A stretch of 64,000 nt of DNA from Flavobacterium soli DSM 19725. Its GTDB lineage: Bacteria; Bacteroidota; Bacteroidia; Flavobacteriales; Flavobacteriaceae. The DNA is taken from contig NZ_AUGO01000003.1 in NCBI RefSeq assembly GCF_000422705.1, forward strand, positions 1-64,000. The letters are read 5' to 3'. Under the pieces are notes generated by a model, which did no database searches, was not told where the DNA came from, and was given only the letters and a program-made list of their open reading frames with translations. Positions 8,445 through 15,948 of this stretch are shown here, piece after piece. The translations under genes and the position numbers were made by a program. Position 1 is the first letter of the stretch, and each line of letters starts with the position of its first letter.

Positions 8445-9347
8445 ATGAAAAAAATACTTCCAGTATATGTTAGGGTTCCCGTAATTTTCTTTGCGGTTTT
8501 CGGGGCGATGGAGTTCTTTATCGAATCTGGCGACCGACCTGCCTTTATCAAATATCCGATGCTGACACTGTTTCTGTTTGTCTTTCTGTTTATACTGATA
8601 GCGATAGAGATCACGATGAGTGCGGTAGATAATGTGACGTACAGCATCATGACCGACGAGCAACGGAAGCAATTGGACGACGCCACCAGCCTCGGCTTGA
8701 CCGAAACCGAATGGTACAAAAACCTGATGAAAAGATTGACCAAATCTGAACCCATTGAAAACGAAGCCAATTTGTTATTGGATCACGATTATGATGGTAT
8801 CAAGGAGTTGGACAACAACTTACCGCCGTGGTGGGTATATCTTTTCTATGGTTGTATAGGCTTTGCAGCGGTCTATTTGGTTCGCTTTGAAATCATGGGA
8901 GCTGATAATCAAGAAATGGAATTTCAGAAAGAGATGGCTCAAGCCAAAATTGATATTGAAGAATATAAAAAGACGGCTCCCGATTTGATGGACGAAAAAA
9001 CCGTTATCCTCCTGACCGATGCAAGCGAATTGGCAAAAGGTAAAGCTATTTACGAAACCAATTGTGTTGCCTGTCACCGTCCAGATGGTGGAGGACAGAT
9101 TGGGCCAAACCTTACGGATGACAATTGGATTCTAGGTGGAGGCATCAAAAACATCTTCCATACGATAACCAATGGAGGCCGTGACGGAAAAGGAATGGTG
9201 GCATGGAAAGGCAACTTGAAACCTACCGAAATTCAACATGTAGCAAGTTATATCATCTCGCTAAAAGGAACAAATCCCAAAGATGCAAAAGCTCCAGAAG
9301 GGGATGTTTGGGTAGATGATACAGCAAAAGAAGTAGCTCAAAAATAA
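8445..9347 (+). CDS. ccoP: cbb3 oxidase subunit III, CcoP (single heme c)
   Basis: A 300-residue membrane-anchored cytochrome c that passes electrons to CcoNO. Two hydrophobic segments near residues 8-25 and 35-58 are followed by the CcoP-specific block NNLPPWWVYLFYGCIGFAAVY (residues about 125-145, with a third helix), then a periplasmic domain. Only one CxxCH is present (CVACH, 207-211), with GPNLTDD and a Met in GKGMVAW as distal features. Proteobacterial CcoP normally has two heme c sites, so this is the shorter monoheme form. Confidence 0.92.
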   Translation: MKKILPVYVRVPVIFFAVFGAMEFFIESGDRPAFIKYPMLTLFLFVFLFILIAIEITMSAVDNVTYSIMTDEQRKQLDDATSLGLTETEWYKNLMKRLTKSEPIENEANLLLDHDYDGIKELDNNLPPWWVYLFYGCIGFAAVYLVRFEIMGADNQEMEFQKEMAQAKIDIEEYKKTAPDLMDEKTVILLTDASELAKGKAIYETNCVACHRPDGGGQIGPNLTDDNWILGGGIKNIFHTITNGGRDGKGMVAWKGNLKPTEIQHVASYIISLKGTNPKDAKAPEGDVWVDDTAKEVAQK

Positions 9348-9359
9348 AACAAAGAAATT

Positions 9360-10781
9360 ATGTCTGACGTAGGAGATGATGAAGCGTTTAGGGATACCAT
9401 CGGGACGATAGACGAGCAAGGAAAACGCAAGTTTATCTTCCCGAAAAAGCCCAGCGGAAAATTCTATGAATACCGGAAATATGTAAGCTATGTTTTGCTG
9501 GCCATTTTGGTCGCCAATCCGTTTATCAAGATCAACGGCAACCAGTTCATGATGTTCAACGTCTTGGAACGTCGTTTTAATATCTTGGGATTTCCGTTTT
9601 GGCCACAGGACTTCTATCTTTTTGTGATTTTGATGATTACCGGAATCGTGTTTGTGATTCTTTTTACGGTCGTTTATGGTAGGATTTTCTGTGGATGGAT
9701 TTGTCCCCAAACGATATTTCTGGAGATGGTTTTCAGAAGAATCGAATACTGGATAGAAGGCGACCGAGGAGCTCAAATGCGTTTGCACAAACAGGAATGG
9801 AATGCCGAAAAAATCCGCAAGAAAGGAATCAAATGGACGATCTTTTTTATGGTTTCTTTTTTAATTGCAAATGTTTTTCTGGCGTATGTTGTTGGAAGCG
9901 ACCAGCTCTATTTGATGATAAAGGAAGGTCCGTTACAGCAGTCGAGTAACTTTATTGCATTGTTGATTTTTACCGGAGTTTTCTATTTTATTTTTGTTTG
10001 GTTTCGCGAGCAGGTGTGCATTATCGCTTGTCCTTACGGCAGATTGCAAGGCGTTCTTTTGGACAATAAATCCATCAATGTGGCCTACGATTTTGTTCGG
10101 GGTGAAAAGGAAGAAGGTCGGGCGAAATTCAACAAAAAAGAGAACCGAAGCCTTACTGGAAAAGGAGATTGCATCGATTGCAAACAATGTGTAAATGTTT
10201 GCCCGATGGGAATCGACATCCGAAACGGAACACAACTGGAATGCACCAATTGTACGGCTTGTATCGACGAATGCGACACGATCATGGACAGTGTTGGCTT
10301 GTCAAAAGGCCTCATCCGATATGCCTCTGAAGATGAAATCGAGAAGAAAGAGCCGTTCAAGTTCACGACCAGAATGAAAGGCTACACAGCTGTTTTGCTT
10401 ATCCTAATTGGAATCTTCATCGGAATGCTCTTTTTGAGAAACGACATGGAAGCTACCATTTTGCGACTTCCAGGACAATTGTTCCAGCATAAAGGAGAGA
10501 AAATCAGCAATGTTTATACCTATAAAATCGTCAACAAGACGGTAAAAGATTACAAGGATGTTTATTTTAAATTGATTTCTCACAAGGGAGAGATTAAAAA
10601 AGTAGGCGACTCACATTTCAAAGTGATGAATCAAGGAATGACACAAGGAACGTTGTTTATAGAAATCAATCAATATTTGCTGGAAAGCGACAAAACCCAA
10701 CTGGAAATCGGAATTTATAATGGTGATGTGTTGCTCGAAACTACAACGACTAATTTTTTAAGTCCGAGGAGTTTTAATTAA
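9360..10781 (+). CDS. ccoG: cbb3 oxidase accessory protein CcoG (FixG/RdxA)
   Basis: A 473-residue membrane ferredoxin-like protein involved in cbb3 assembly; in Rhodobacter CcoG has been linked to copper reduction. It has several N-terminal membrane helices, FCGWICPQT (residues about 110-120), and two 4Fe-4S motifs: Cys271-Cys274-Cys277-Cys281 (CIDCKQCVNVCP) and Cys295-Cys298-Cys301-Cys305 (CTNCTACIDEC). A last helix near 345-362 precedes the periplasmic Ig-like C-terminal domain. Thirteen bases separate it from ccoP. Confidence 0.93.
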   Translation: MSDVGDDEAFRDTIGTIDEQGKRKFIFPKKPSGKFYEYRKYVSYVLLAILVANPFIKINGNQFMMFNVLERRFNILGFPFWPQDFYLFVILMITGIVFVILFTVVYGRIFCGWICPQTIFLEMVFRRIEYWIEGDRGAQMRLHKQEWNAEKIRKKGIKWTIFFMVSFLIANVFLAYVVGSDQLYLMIKEGPLQQSSNFIALLIFTGVFYFIFVWFREQVCIIACPYGRLQGVLLDNKSINVAYDFVRGEKEEGRAKFNKKENRSLTGKGDCIDCKQCVNVCPMGIDIRNGTQLECTNCTACIDECDTIMDSVGLSKGLIRYASEDEIEKKEPFKFTTRMKGYTAVLLILIGIFIGMLFLRNDMEATILRLPGQLFQHKGEKISNVYTYKIVNKTVKDYKDVYFKLISHKGEIKKVGDSHFKVMNQGMTQGTLFIEINQYLLESDKTQLEIGIYNGDVLLETTTTNFLSPRSFN

Positions 10782-10803
10782 AATAATAATAAATAATAAA
10801 GAG

Positions 10804-11253
10804 ATGAAAATCAACTGGGGAACCTCAATCGTAATTGCCTTCGGGTTGTTTATGGCCTTTATACTGTTCTTTGTTTTCAAAGTACAATCGAATCCCGAAT
10901 ATGACAACGAACTTGTAGTGGAAGACTATTACAAGCACGATGCCCGTTTTCAGGAAGAGATGCAAAAGATTCAAAGTGCAGAAGATTTGACTGTGAAACC
11001 AAAAATAGAAGCTTTTGAAAAAGGTATAAAAATTACATTCCCCTCACAATTCAACCCCAAAAACATCAAAGGAAAAGTATCCCTATACCGGCCGTCTAAC
11101 CAAAAATTGGATTTCGAAATTCCGATTTCGTTGTCTGATTCTACTTTGCTCATACCTGAAAACAAGTTGGTAGGCGGTCGATGGGATATTACTTTAAATT
11201 GGGAATATGAAGGGAAGGAATTTCAGTTTAAGGAAGTACTTTATTTGCAATAA
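10804..11253 (+). CDS. ccoH: cbb3 oxidase assembly protein CcoH (FixH)
   Basis: A 149-residue protein with one N-terminal membrane helix (residues about 5-25) followed by NPEYDNELVVEDYYKHD, the FixH signature in which Tyr-Asp-Glu is followed by DYY. The rest is a periplasmic beta domain. CcoH is a late assembly factor that stays associated with the oxidase. It follows ccoG by 22 bases. An inverted repeat separates it from the next gene. Confidence 0.9.
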   Translation: MKINWGTSIVIAFGLFMAFILFFVFKVQSNPEYDNELVVEDYYKHDARFQEEMQKIQSAEDLTVKPKIEAFEKGIKITFPSQFNPKNIKGKVSLYRPSNQKLDFEIPISLSDSTLLIPENKLVGGRWDITLNWEYEGKEFQFKEVLYLQ

Positions 11254-11258
11254 GTTTG

Positions 11259-11354
11259 GAAGATGGAAGATGGGAGATGGAAGAAAAAAGTAATTCAGGA
11301 CTCTTCTTTCCATCTTCCCGCTTCCATCTTCCCGCTTCCATCTCCCATCTTCTA
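11259..11354. repeat. Inverted GGAAGATGG-type repeat between ccoH and the SafE-like gene
   Basis: GAAGATGGGAGATGGAAG (11266-11283) is perfectly complementary to CTTCCATCTCCCATCTTC (11335-11352). The right arm is preceded by two more CTTCCATCTTCCCG-like units, so about 90 bases form a purine arm and a pyrimidine arm that can fold into a long hairpin. The same 18-mer is at 5765-5782. The element splits the cluster between ccoH and its last gene and may act as a weak terminator or processing site. Confidence 0.75.
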
Positions 11355-11372
11355 GCCAAAAATAAAAACAAA

Positions 11373-12074
11373 ATGCTCTCCACTGCTCTACTTTTCGGCC
11401 TTATCAGCAGTTTCCATTGCATCGGGATGTGTGGTCCCATCGCGATGATGTTACCTGTGGAACGAAACAATCCTGCGAAGAAAGTCACGCAGATCATCAC
11501 CTATCATTTAGGGAGATTAACCGCTTATAGTTCTATCGGATTGCTTTTTGGAATGATTGGCAGAGGATTTTATTTGGCCGGAATACAGCAACAACTTTCT
11601 ATTTTCATTGGGCTTTTGATGATACTCGTGGTATTGATACCCGAAAAAATTTTTGCAAAATATAATTTCTCGAAACCTATTTTCAGGTTGATTTCCAAAA
11701 TAAAAACCGCACTAGGAAGCCAGTTCAAAAACCGAAGCTATAAATCCCTTTTCACCATCGGATTACTCAACGGACTATTGCCTTGCGGAATGGTCTATGT
11801 GGCCTTGTTCGGAGCTATCGCCATGCAAAATGCCGGTCTTGGCGTTTTATATATGGTTTTGTTTGGCCTGGGAACCATACCAATGATGAGTGCCGCGGTG
11901 TATGTACAATCCTTTATCACGGTTTCTTTTCGAAATAAGATCCAGAAAGCGATTCCGTATGTAGCGGTTTGTATTGGGGTTTTGTTTGTTTTAAGAGGTT
12001 TGGGACTTGGAATTCCTTATGTTTCGCCTTCGGGGATGAGTTTGTTTGTTCAGGAGAGGGGGAATTGTCATTGA
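11373..12074 (+). CDS. Sulfite exporter TauE/SafE family (DsbD_2-like) membrane protein
   Basis: A 233-residue protein with about six membrane helices. The N-terminal HCIGMCGP (His15 to Pro22) is the hallmark of the SafE/DsbD_2 group that commonly ends cbb3 clusters. A second conserved spot, GLLNGLLPCGMVY, sits mid-protein. Such proteins are thought to move reducing equivalents or handle copper for oxidase maturation. ATG 11373 is chosen because the in-frame extension upstream to 11256 consists only of the inverted repeat. Confidence 0.85.
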   Translation: MLSTALLFGLISSFHCIGMCGPIAMMLPVERNNPAKKVTQIITYHLGRLTAYSSIGLLFGMIGRGFYLAGIQQQLSIFIGLLMILVVLIPEKIFAKYNFSKPIFRLISKIKTALGSQFKNRSYKSLFTIGLLNGLLPCGMVYVALFGAIAMQNAGLGVLYMVLFGLGTIPMMSAAVYVQSFITVSFRNKIQKAIPYVAVCIGVLFVLRGLGLGIPYVSPSGMSLFVQERGNCH

Positions 12075-12128
12075 TGGAAAAAAGGCAAGAAGCAAGAGAA
12101 AATACTTAGTTGTGAATAATAATTTGAT

Positions 12129-12455
12129 GTTCGGAACATCAAATTTAATGTTCAGAGCATCAATTACCATACTCGGAACTTCATCGATGAGGCAAATAAC
12201 GTCGTCGATGAGGTTATTTACTTGATTTATCATATTCGGAACATCAATTACCATGCTCCGAACTTCTTCGATGAGGCAAATAACGTCGTCGTCGAGGTTA
12301 TCAACGTGATCTTTTAGGTTCGGAAGGTGACCGATGAGGTAAATAACCTCTCAGTCGAAGTAATTTACATGATTTACCATGTTTGGAACATCAATTACCA
12401 TACTCTAAACCTCTTCAACGAAGCAAACAACCTGACGGATGAGGTTATAGGGTGA
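12129..12455. repeat. Degenerate tandem repeat, 21-bp unit grouped in 84-bp blocks
   Basis: About 15 diverged 21-bp units run without a break. They form higher-order blocks of 84, 84, 63 and 75 bp that start at 12150, 12234, 12318 and 12381 with G/ATTYRGA. Read on the plus strand from 12129, every unit is one heptad, such as ANNVVDE, VIYLIYH and APNFFDE, with stop codons at 12315-12317 and 12453-12455. The minus strand is also open across much of it (LIDEVPS, LIDDVIC). It looks like the remnant of a gene for a heptad-repeat protein, or a structured repeat with coding-like periodicity. No spacers or CRISPR features. The remaining 85 bases up to hemN show nothing else. Confidence 0.75.
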
Positions 12456-12540
12456 TTTATTACACTTCGAACTTTATTAAAAAGAATATTCTCAATTAAT
12501 TATGGCAAGCATGACTTAAAATATTCTGGATAAAACCTAA

Positions 12541-13905
12541 TCACACCGTCAACGAAAACAACTCCCTCTCCGGAGCCTTCCGCTTCAAGCGTAAATCAAA
12601 CGCCATACAAATGTTTCGCACAAAAGGTTTTCCAGCTTCAGTAACCTTGATAGAGTTCTCATGGATACTAATAAGACCATCCTCTTTCATTTCGGCCAAT
12701 TGCAACATCACTTCAGGAATCTCTTCGAAATAAGTACCTTTTTCTTCCCAGGATGTTTCAAATTTACACATCAAATTCAGGATGTGTTTTCGAATGATTA
12801 AATCTTCGTCAGTCAGGATATGACCTTTAAAAACGGGTAGTTTATCCCATTCTAATAGCTGATAATAATCCTCCAAATTCTTTACATTTTGAGCAAAACC
12901 ATACCAGCTGTCGCCAATAGAGGAAACACCCAAGCCAATCATCAACTGCGTTTTGGAAGCACTGTAGCCCATGAAATTTCGGTGCAGGTTGCCGTTTTCA
13001 AAGGCTTTGTACAAGCTGTCTTTTTTCAGGGCAAAATGATCCATCCCAATTTCATGGTAGCCGTTTTTATCGAGCAAGGTCTTCCCTATTTCGTAAAGCA
13101 TTCTTTTTTGTTCGTCACGGGGTAAATCTTCATCCTTAAAACCGCGTTGTCCGTTTCCTTTAATCCACGGCACATGGGCATAACTGTAAAACGCCAAACG
13201 GTCCGGAAGTAGCGATTTTGTCTTTTCGATGGTATCTACCACATCCAAAACCTCCTGAAAAGGCAACCCAAAAATAATATCGTGACCGATAGAAGTATAC
13301 CCAATTTCACGAGCCTGAAACGTTACTTTCGCTACATTTTGAAAAGGCTGTACCCTATTGATGGCTTTTTGCACCTTTAGTGAATAATCCTGAACACCAA
13401 AGCTCACACGCCTGAAACCGAGATTGTAGAGTTTCTGCAAATGTTCGCGTGTTGTATTATTGGGATGGCCTTCAAAACTCATCTCACATTCAGCATGTTT
13501 TGTGGCATGCGAAAATATACCATTGATGAGGTCTTCCAAGTTTTTGACAGAAAAAAAAGTCGGGGTTCCTCCACCCAAATGCAACTCCTTCACGATGGGT
13601 TTCTCGCCTAAAATTTTGCAATACAAATGCCATTCCTTCAAAACCGCCTTGATGTAAGGATCTTCCAAAGAATGATTTTTTGTGATACGTTTGTGGCAAC
13701 CACAAAAAGTGCACATGCTTTCGCAAAAAGGCAAATGGATATAAAGACTGATGCCTTCGGAAGTATTGCTTTCGGCAAAAGATTTCTTAAGTGAAGCCAC
13801 CCATTTATCATAGTCAAAATCGGCTTCATTCCAATACGGAACCGTTGGATAACTGGTGTATCGAGGTCCTGGAACATTGTATTTTTGGATGAGGGAATGT
13901 TTCAT
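12541..13905 (-). CDS. hemN: Oxygen-independent coproporphyrinogen III oxidase HemN
   Basis: A 454-residue radical SAM enzyme that decarboxylates coproporphyrinogen III to protoporphyrinogen IX without O2. The 4Fe-4S cluster cysteines are Cys61, Cys65 and Cys68, with the extra Cys70 diagnostic of true HemN rather than HemW (CESMCTFCGC). GGGTP follows, as does the N-terminal YNVPGPRYTSYP. Its length is about that of E. coli HemN. An FNR-type promoter identical in geometry to that of the cbb3 cluster precedes it, so heme supply is matched to microaerobic respiration. It faces the cluster convergently across the heptad repeat. Confidence 0.96.
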   Translation of the reverse strand: MKHSLIQKYNVPGPRYTSYPTVPYWNEADFDYDKWVASLKKSFAESNTSEGISLYIHLPFCESMCTFCGCHKRITKNHSLEDPYIKAVLKEWHLYCKILGEKPIVKELHLGGGTPTFFSVKNLEDLINGIFSHATKHAECEMSFEGHPNNTTREHLQKLYNLGFRRVSFGVQDYSLKVQKAINRVQPFQNVAKVTFQAREIGYTSIGHDIIFGLPFQEVLDVVDTIEKTKSLLPDRLAFYSYAHVPWIKGNGQRGFKDEDLPRDEQKRMLYEIGKTLLDKNGYHEIGMDHFALKKDSLYKAFENGNLHRNFMGYSASKTQLMIGLGVSSIGDSWYGFAQNVKNLEDYYQLLEWDKLPVFKGHILTDEDLIIRKHILNLMCKFETSWEEKGTYFEEIPEVMLQLAEMKEDGLISIHENSIKVTEAGKPFVRNICMAFDLRLKRKAPERELFSLTV

Positions 13906-13925
13906 AATGCATTATTTTCAGTATT

Positions 13926-13969
13926 CAAAAGTAAAACGGAAGGGGAAAATTTAAAATGACAATTATCAT
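13926..13969 (-). promoter_or_regulatory. FNR-type promoter of hemN
   Basis: ATGACAATTATCAT (13956-13969; ATGATAATTGTCAT on the coding strand) fits TGAT-N4-ATCA with one mismatch. On the minus strand TACTTTTG (13933 to 13926) is a perfect TAnnTTTG -7 element. Exactly 26 nt separate the palindrome from the TTTG, as in front of ccoS. The predicted start lies 15-20 nt upstream of the hemN ATG. Confidence 0.75.
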
Positions 13970-13982
13970 ATAAGGGATAAAA

Positions 13983-14025
13983 CTTTGCGACTTTGCGAGA
14001 TATGATTTCACGCAAAGTCGCAAAG
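13983..14025 (-). repeat. Palindromic intergenic repeat, possible terminator
   Basis: CTTTGCGACTTTGCG (13983-13997) and CGCAAAGTCGCAAAG (14011-14025) form a perfect 15-bp stem over a 13-nt loop. On the minus strand it follows the stop of the 608-residue gene by 13 bases and runs into TTTTAT, so it can terminate that transcript. The same AAAG(T)TCGCAAAG wording appears in the repeat at 18751-18846. Confidence 0.7.
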
Positions 14026-14038
14026 CCTAAATTTATTC

Positions 14039-15865
14039 TTAAGCGATACGGTTCAGTTCATTTTCGATTCTTTGTAATTCCATTGAATGCAATTCTTTTT
14101 TCAAATCATAAAAAGCCTCAAACATGCTATCTTTCTCTTTTTTGAAATAAATGCTATCCAGAAATAAATCTTCGTAATATTCGATTCCATTTAAAAGATT
14201 GGCTTTGAAATTCTGCCATTTTTTTAATTGTCCGGCAGTTGCTTCAACTGTATTTTTGATTTCCTTTTGCAGATAATCTACATACAATTGCAGTTCTTTC
14301 ACGAACATATTTGGGCGGTTTTCGTTCAGCATCACATTGGCATTGCCATAAATATGTTGTGTCATTTGCAGAAACGAAACCTCCTTATCGAAATAGGCCA
14401 TATTCGGTCCCGGACAAATAACAACGCCTTGAGCTTCGCCTTTTATCTTGATGTGATTTTCGATGTAAGAGGAGTTAGTTAATCCGACACAAAGACATGC
14501 TTTTTCGGTGATTTCGTTTTTCTTTTTCTCGTATAAATCGGTTGAAATTGTCAGCTTTTCTTCTTCCAAAGCTTCCAGTTTTTTCTGTTGGAATTTTCTC
14601 GAAGCCGTGCAAATTCCCTTTGCATCATATTCTCGGCTCAAGGCCAAAAACTTCTTCGGACACGAGCTTCCTGCTTTATTTTCGGCAATTCGGTGTTGCT
14701 TAATCGCTTCGTTGGTCGTGCCTTTTATCGTGTTAAACGGAATTCCAAGTGGCGAAATATGACTCAAATACAAATCTTTTTCTTCGGTTTTCGCCAATAA
14801 ATCACGGGTTTGCTTATCGACACAAGTGGCTTCGGGAACCAACAAGAAAGGCGAACCCCATCCGATAGAATCGACCTTATAGTGTTCCAATAAAAAAGAA
14901 TGTTCTTCGGAAGTTCCAACGCCACCTTGAACGGTTATCTTCAGATGTAAAGGTTCATTCGGAATTGGAAAACCTTTCTGTTCTAATGCTTTTACCATCA
15001 ATTGATGAGCTCCAGAAATCAATTCGCCTTTCTTATTTTTAAATTCTTCCATAATCGGACCAAGAAGAAAACCATCGGTAGCAAAGGCATGACCTCCACA
15101 ATTCAATCCTGATTCTATCCTATATTCTGAAACCCAAAGCCCTTTTTTCGCCAAGAAATTTCCCTGAATCATAGCCGAACGAAAATCGCTTACTTTGAGG
15201 ATTATTTTCTTTTTGAGGACATTATTTTCATCTGGGAAGAAATCTGGAAAGTTTTCAAAATAGCTGTACAACCTCGGATTCATTCCAGCCGAAAGTACGA
15301 CCGAAGAATTCAGATTACTTTTTGCAAAACCACGAAGAGCCGAATGAGCATCGTTGAACTCGACAGGCAAGGCTTCGTTTTTAATGAAGTTTTCCTTGTC
15401 GACTTTCGTCATAATGTTCACATCGATTTCGCCTGGAGAAAGATGCTTTTCAAGATAATGCAACACTTGTTCTTTTACCAAAGTGCCCTCTTCGATAAAG
15501 TTTTTCAGTCCTTTTTTTATAGCAGATTGATTCGGAAGCATTGCCATAAAATCAGCAATGGCTTGTTTGCTTTCAGAAAGTTCATTTTTAAAATGCTCGA
15601 ATTTTTCCTTTACGATTTTATCGACCAAATTCAAATAGGAAGTAATTCTTTCCGCTCGATAATCATGGATTTTTTGAGTAATTTCCTGATACGGCAAGTC
15701 GAATTTCTTGCTGTAAAAAGCATTCATCTTTTCGATCAATTCATCATCCACAATCGAAATCACCGATGAAATTCCGAAATGGGCCACCCGAATCGGGCTG
15801 TCAATCGTATAGGCAAGTCCCATCACGGGAATATGAAAAGTGTGTAACGGTGTGTTTGCAGTCAT
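14039..15865 (-). CDS. Unrecognised 608-residue protein under FNR-type control, possible FMN-barrel
   Basis: I do not recognise a named family. There is no signal peptide or membrane segment, so it is cytoplasmic. The start IPVMGLAYTIDSP, PIRVAHFGISSVISIVDDELI, the middle SGLNCGGHAFATDG, and ITVQGGVGTSEEH followed by VDSIGWGSPFLLVPEATC recall TIM-barrel FMN enzymes of the nitronate monooxygenase or glutamate-synthase-like type, where GG-GT near the C-terminal end binds phosphate. Cysteines in NCGGH, EATC, SSCPKKF, GICTAS, CLCVG and VICPGPN could bind a metal or Fe-S cluster. A helical C-terminal region (about 480-608) ends it. It has its own FNR-type promoter and a hairpin after its stop, so it is a single-gene unit. 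Its role in low-oxygen life is inferred only from the promoter. Confidence 0.6.
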   Translation of the reverse strand: MTANTPLHTFHIPVMGLAYTIDSPIRVAHFGISSVISIVDDELIEKMNAFYSKKFDLPYQEITQKIHDYRAERITSYLNLVDKIVKEKFEHFKNELSESKQAIADFMAMLPNQSAIKKGLKNFIEEGTLVKEQVLHYLEKHLSPGEIDVNIMTKVDKENFIKNEALPVEFNDAHSALRGFAKSNLNSSVVLSAGMNPRLYSYFENFPDFFPDENNVLKKKIILKVSDFRSAMIQGNFLAKKGLWVSEYRIESGLNCGGHAFATDGFLLGPIMEEFKNKKGELISGAHQLMVKALEQKGFPIPNEPLHLKITVQGGVGTSEEHSFLLEHYKVDSIGWGSPFLLVPEATCVDKQTRDLLAKTEEKDLYLSHISPLGIPFNTIKGTTNEAIKQHRIAENKAGSSCPKKFLALSREYDAKGICTASRKFQQKKLEALEEEKLTISTDLYEKKKNEITEKACLCVGLTNSSYIENHIKIKGEAQGVVICPGPNMAYFDKEVSFLQMTQHIYGNANVMLNENRPNMFVKELQLYVDYLQKEIKNTVEATAGQLKKWQNFKANLLNGIEYYEDLFLDSIYFKKEKDSMFEAFYDLKKELHSMELQRIENELNRIA

Positions 15866-15885
15866 AATTTAAAATTGAATAACTG

Positions 15886-15929
15886 CAAATATTAGATTTG
15901 AAATCCTGATAAAATATGATAAAAATCAT
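15886..15929 (-). promoter_or_regulatory. FNR-type promoter of the 608-residue gene
   Basis: ATGATAAAAATCAT (15916-15929) has a perfect TGAT-N4-ATCA core. On the minus strand TAATATTTG (15894 to 15886) provides a -7 element with a TTTG exactly 26 nt from the palindrome, although TA-to-TTTG spacing is one base longer than consensus. The gene to its right also reads leftward and ends at 15949, so the site can only serve the 608-residue gene. Confidence 0.75.
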
Positions 15930-15948
15930 GTAGAAGAAAAGTGCGATT

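Noticed and set aside
8279..8770. 163-codon open frame on the minus strand over ccoQ and ccoP
   Set aside because: It is antisense to well recognised genes, shows no domain, and its composition follows the complementary coding frame.
9261..9788. 175-codon minus-strand frame across ccoP and ccoG
   Set aside because: Shadow of two strongly conserved genes; no protein-like pattern.
11256..11372. N-terminal extension of the SafE-like protein
   Set aside because: The extension is made only of the inverted repeat; the conserved helix and HCIGMCGP motif fit a start at 11373.
11991..12254. Minus-strand protein of 87 codons with heptads over the repeat
   Set aside because: Its C-terminal part runs into the antisense of the SafE-like gene; the heptads come from the repeat periodicity, so it is reported as a repeat and not as a gene.
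12129..12455. CRISPR array
   Set aside because: Units are contiguous 21-mers with high divergence and no spacers, and no cas genes are present.
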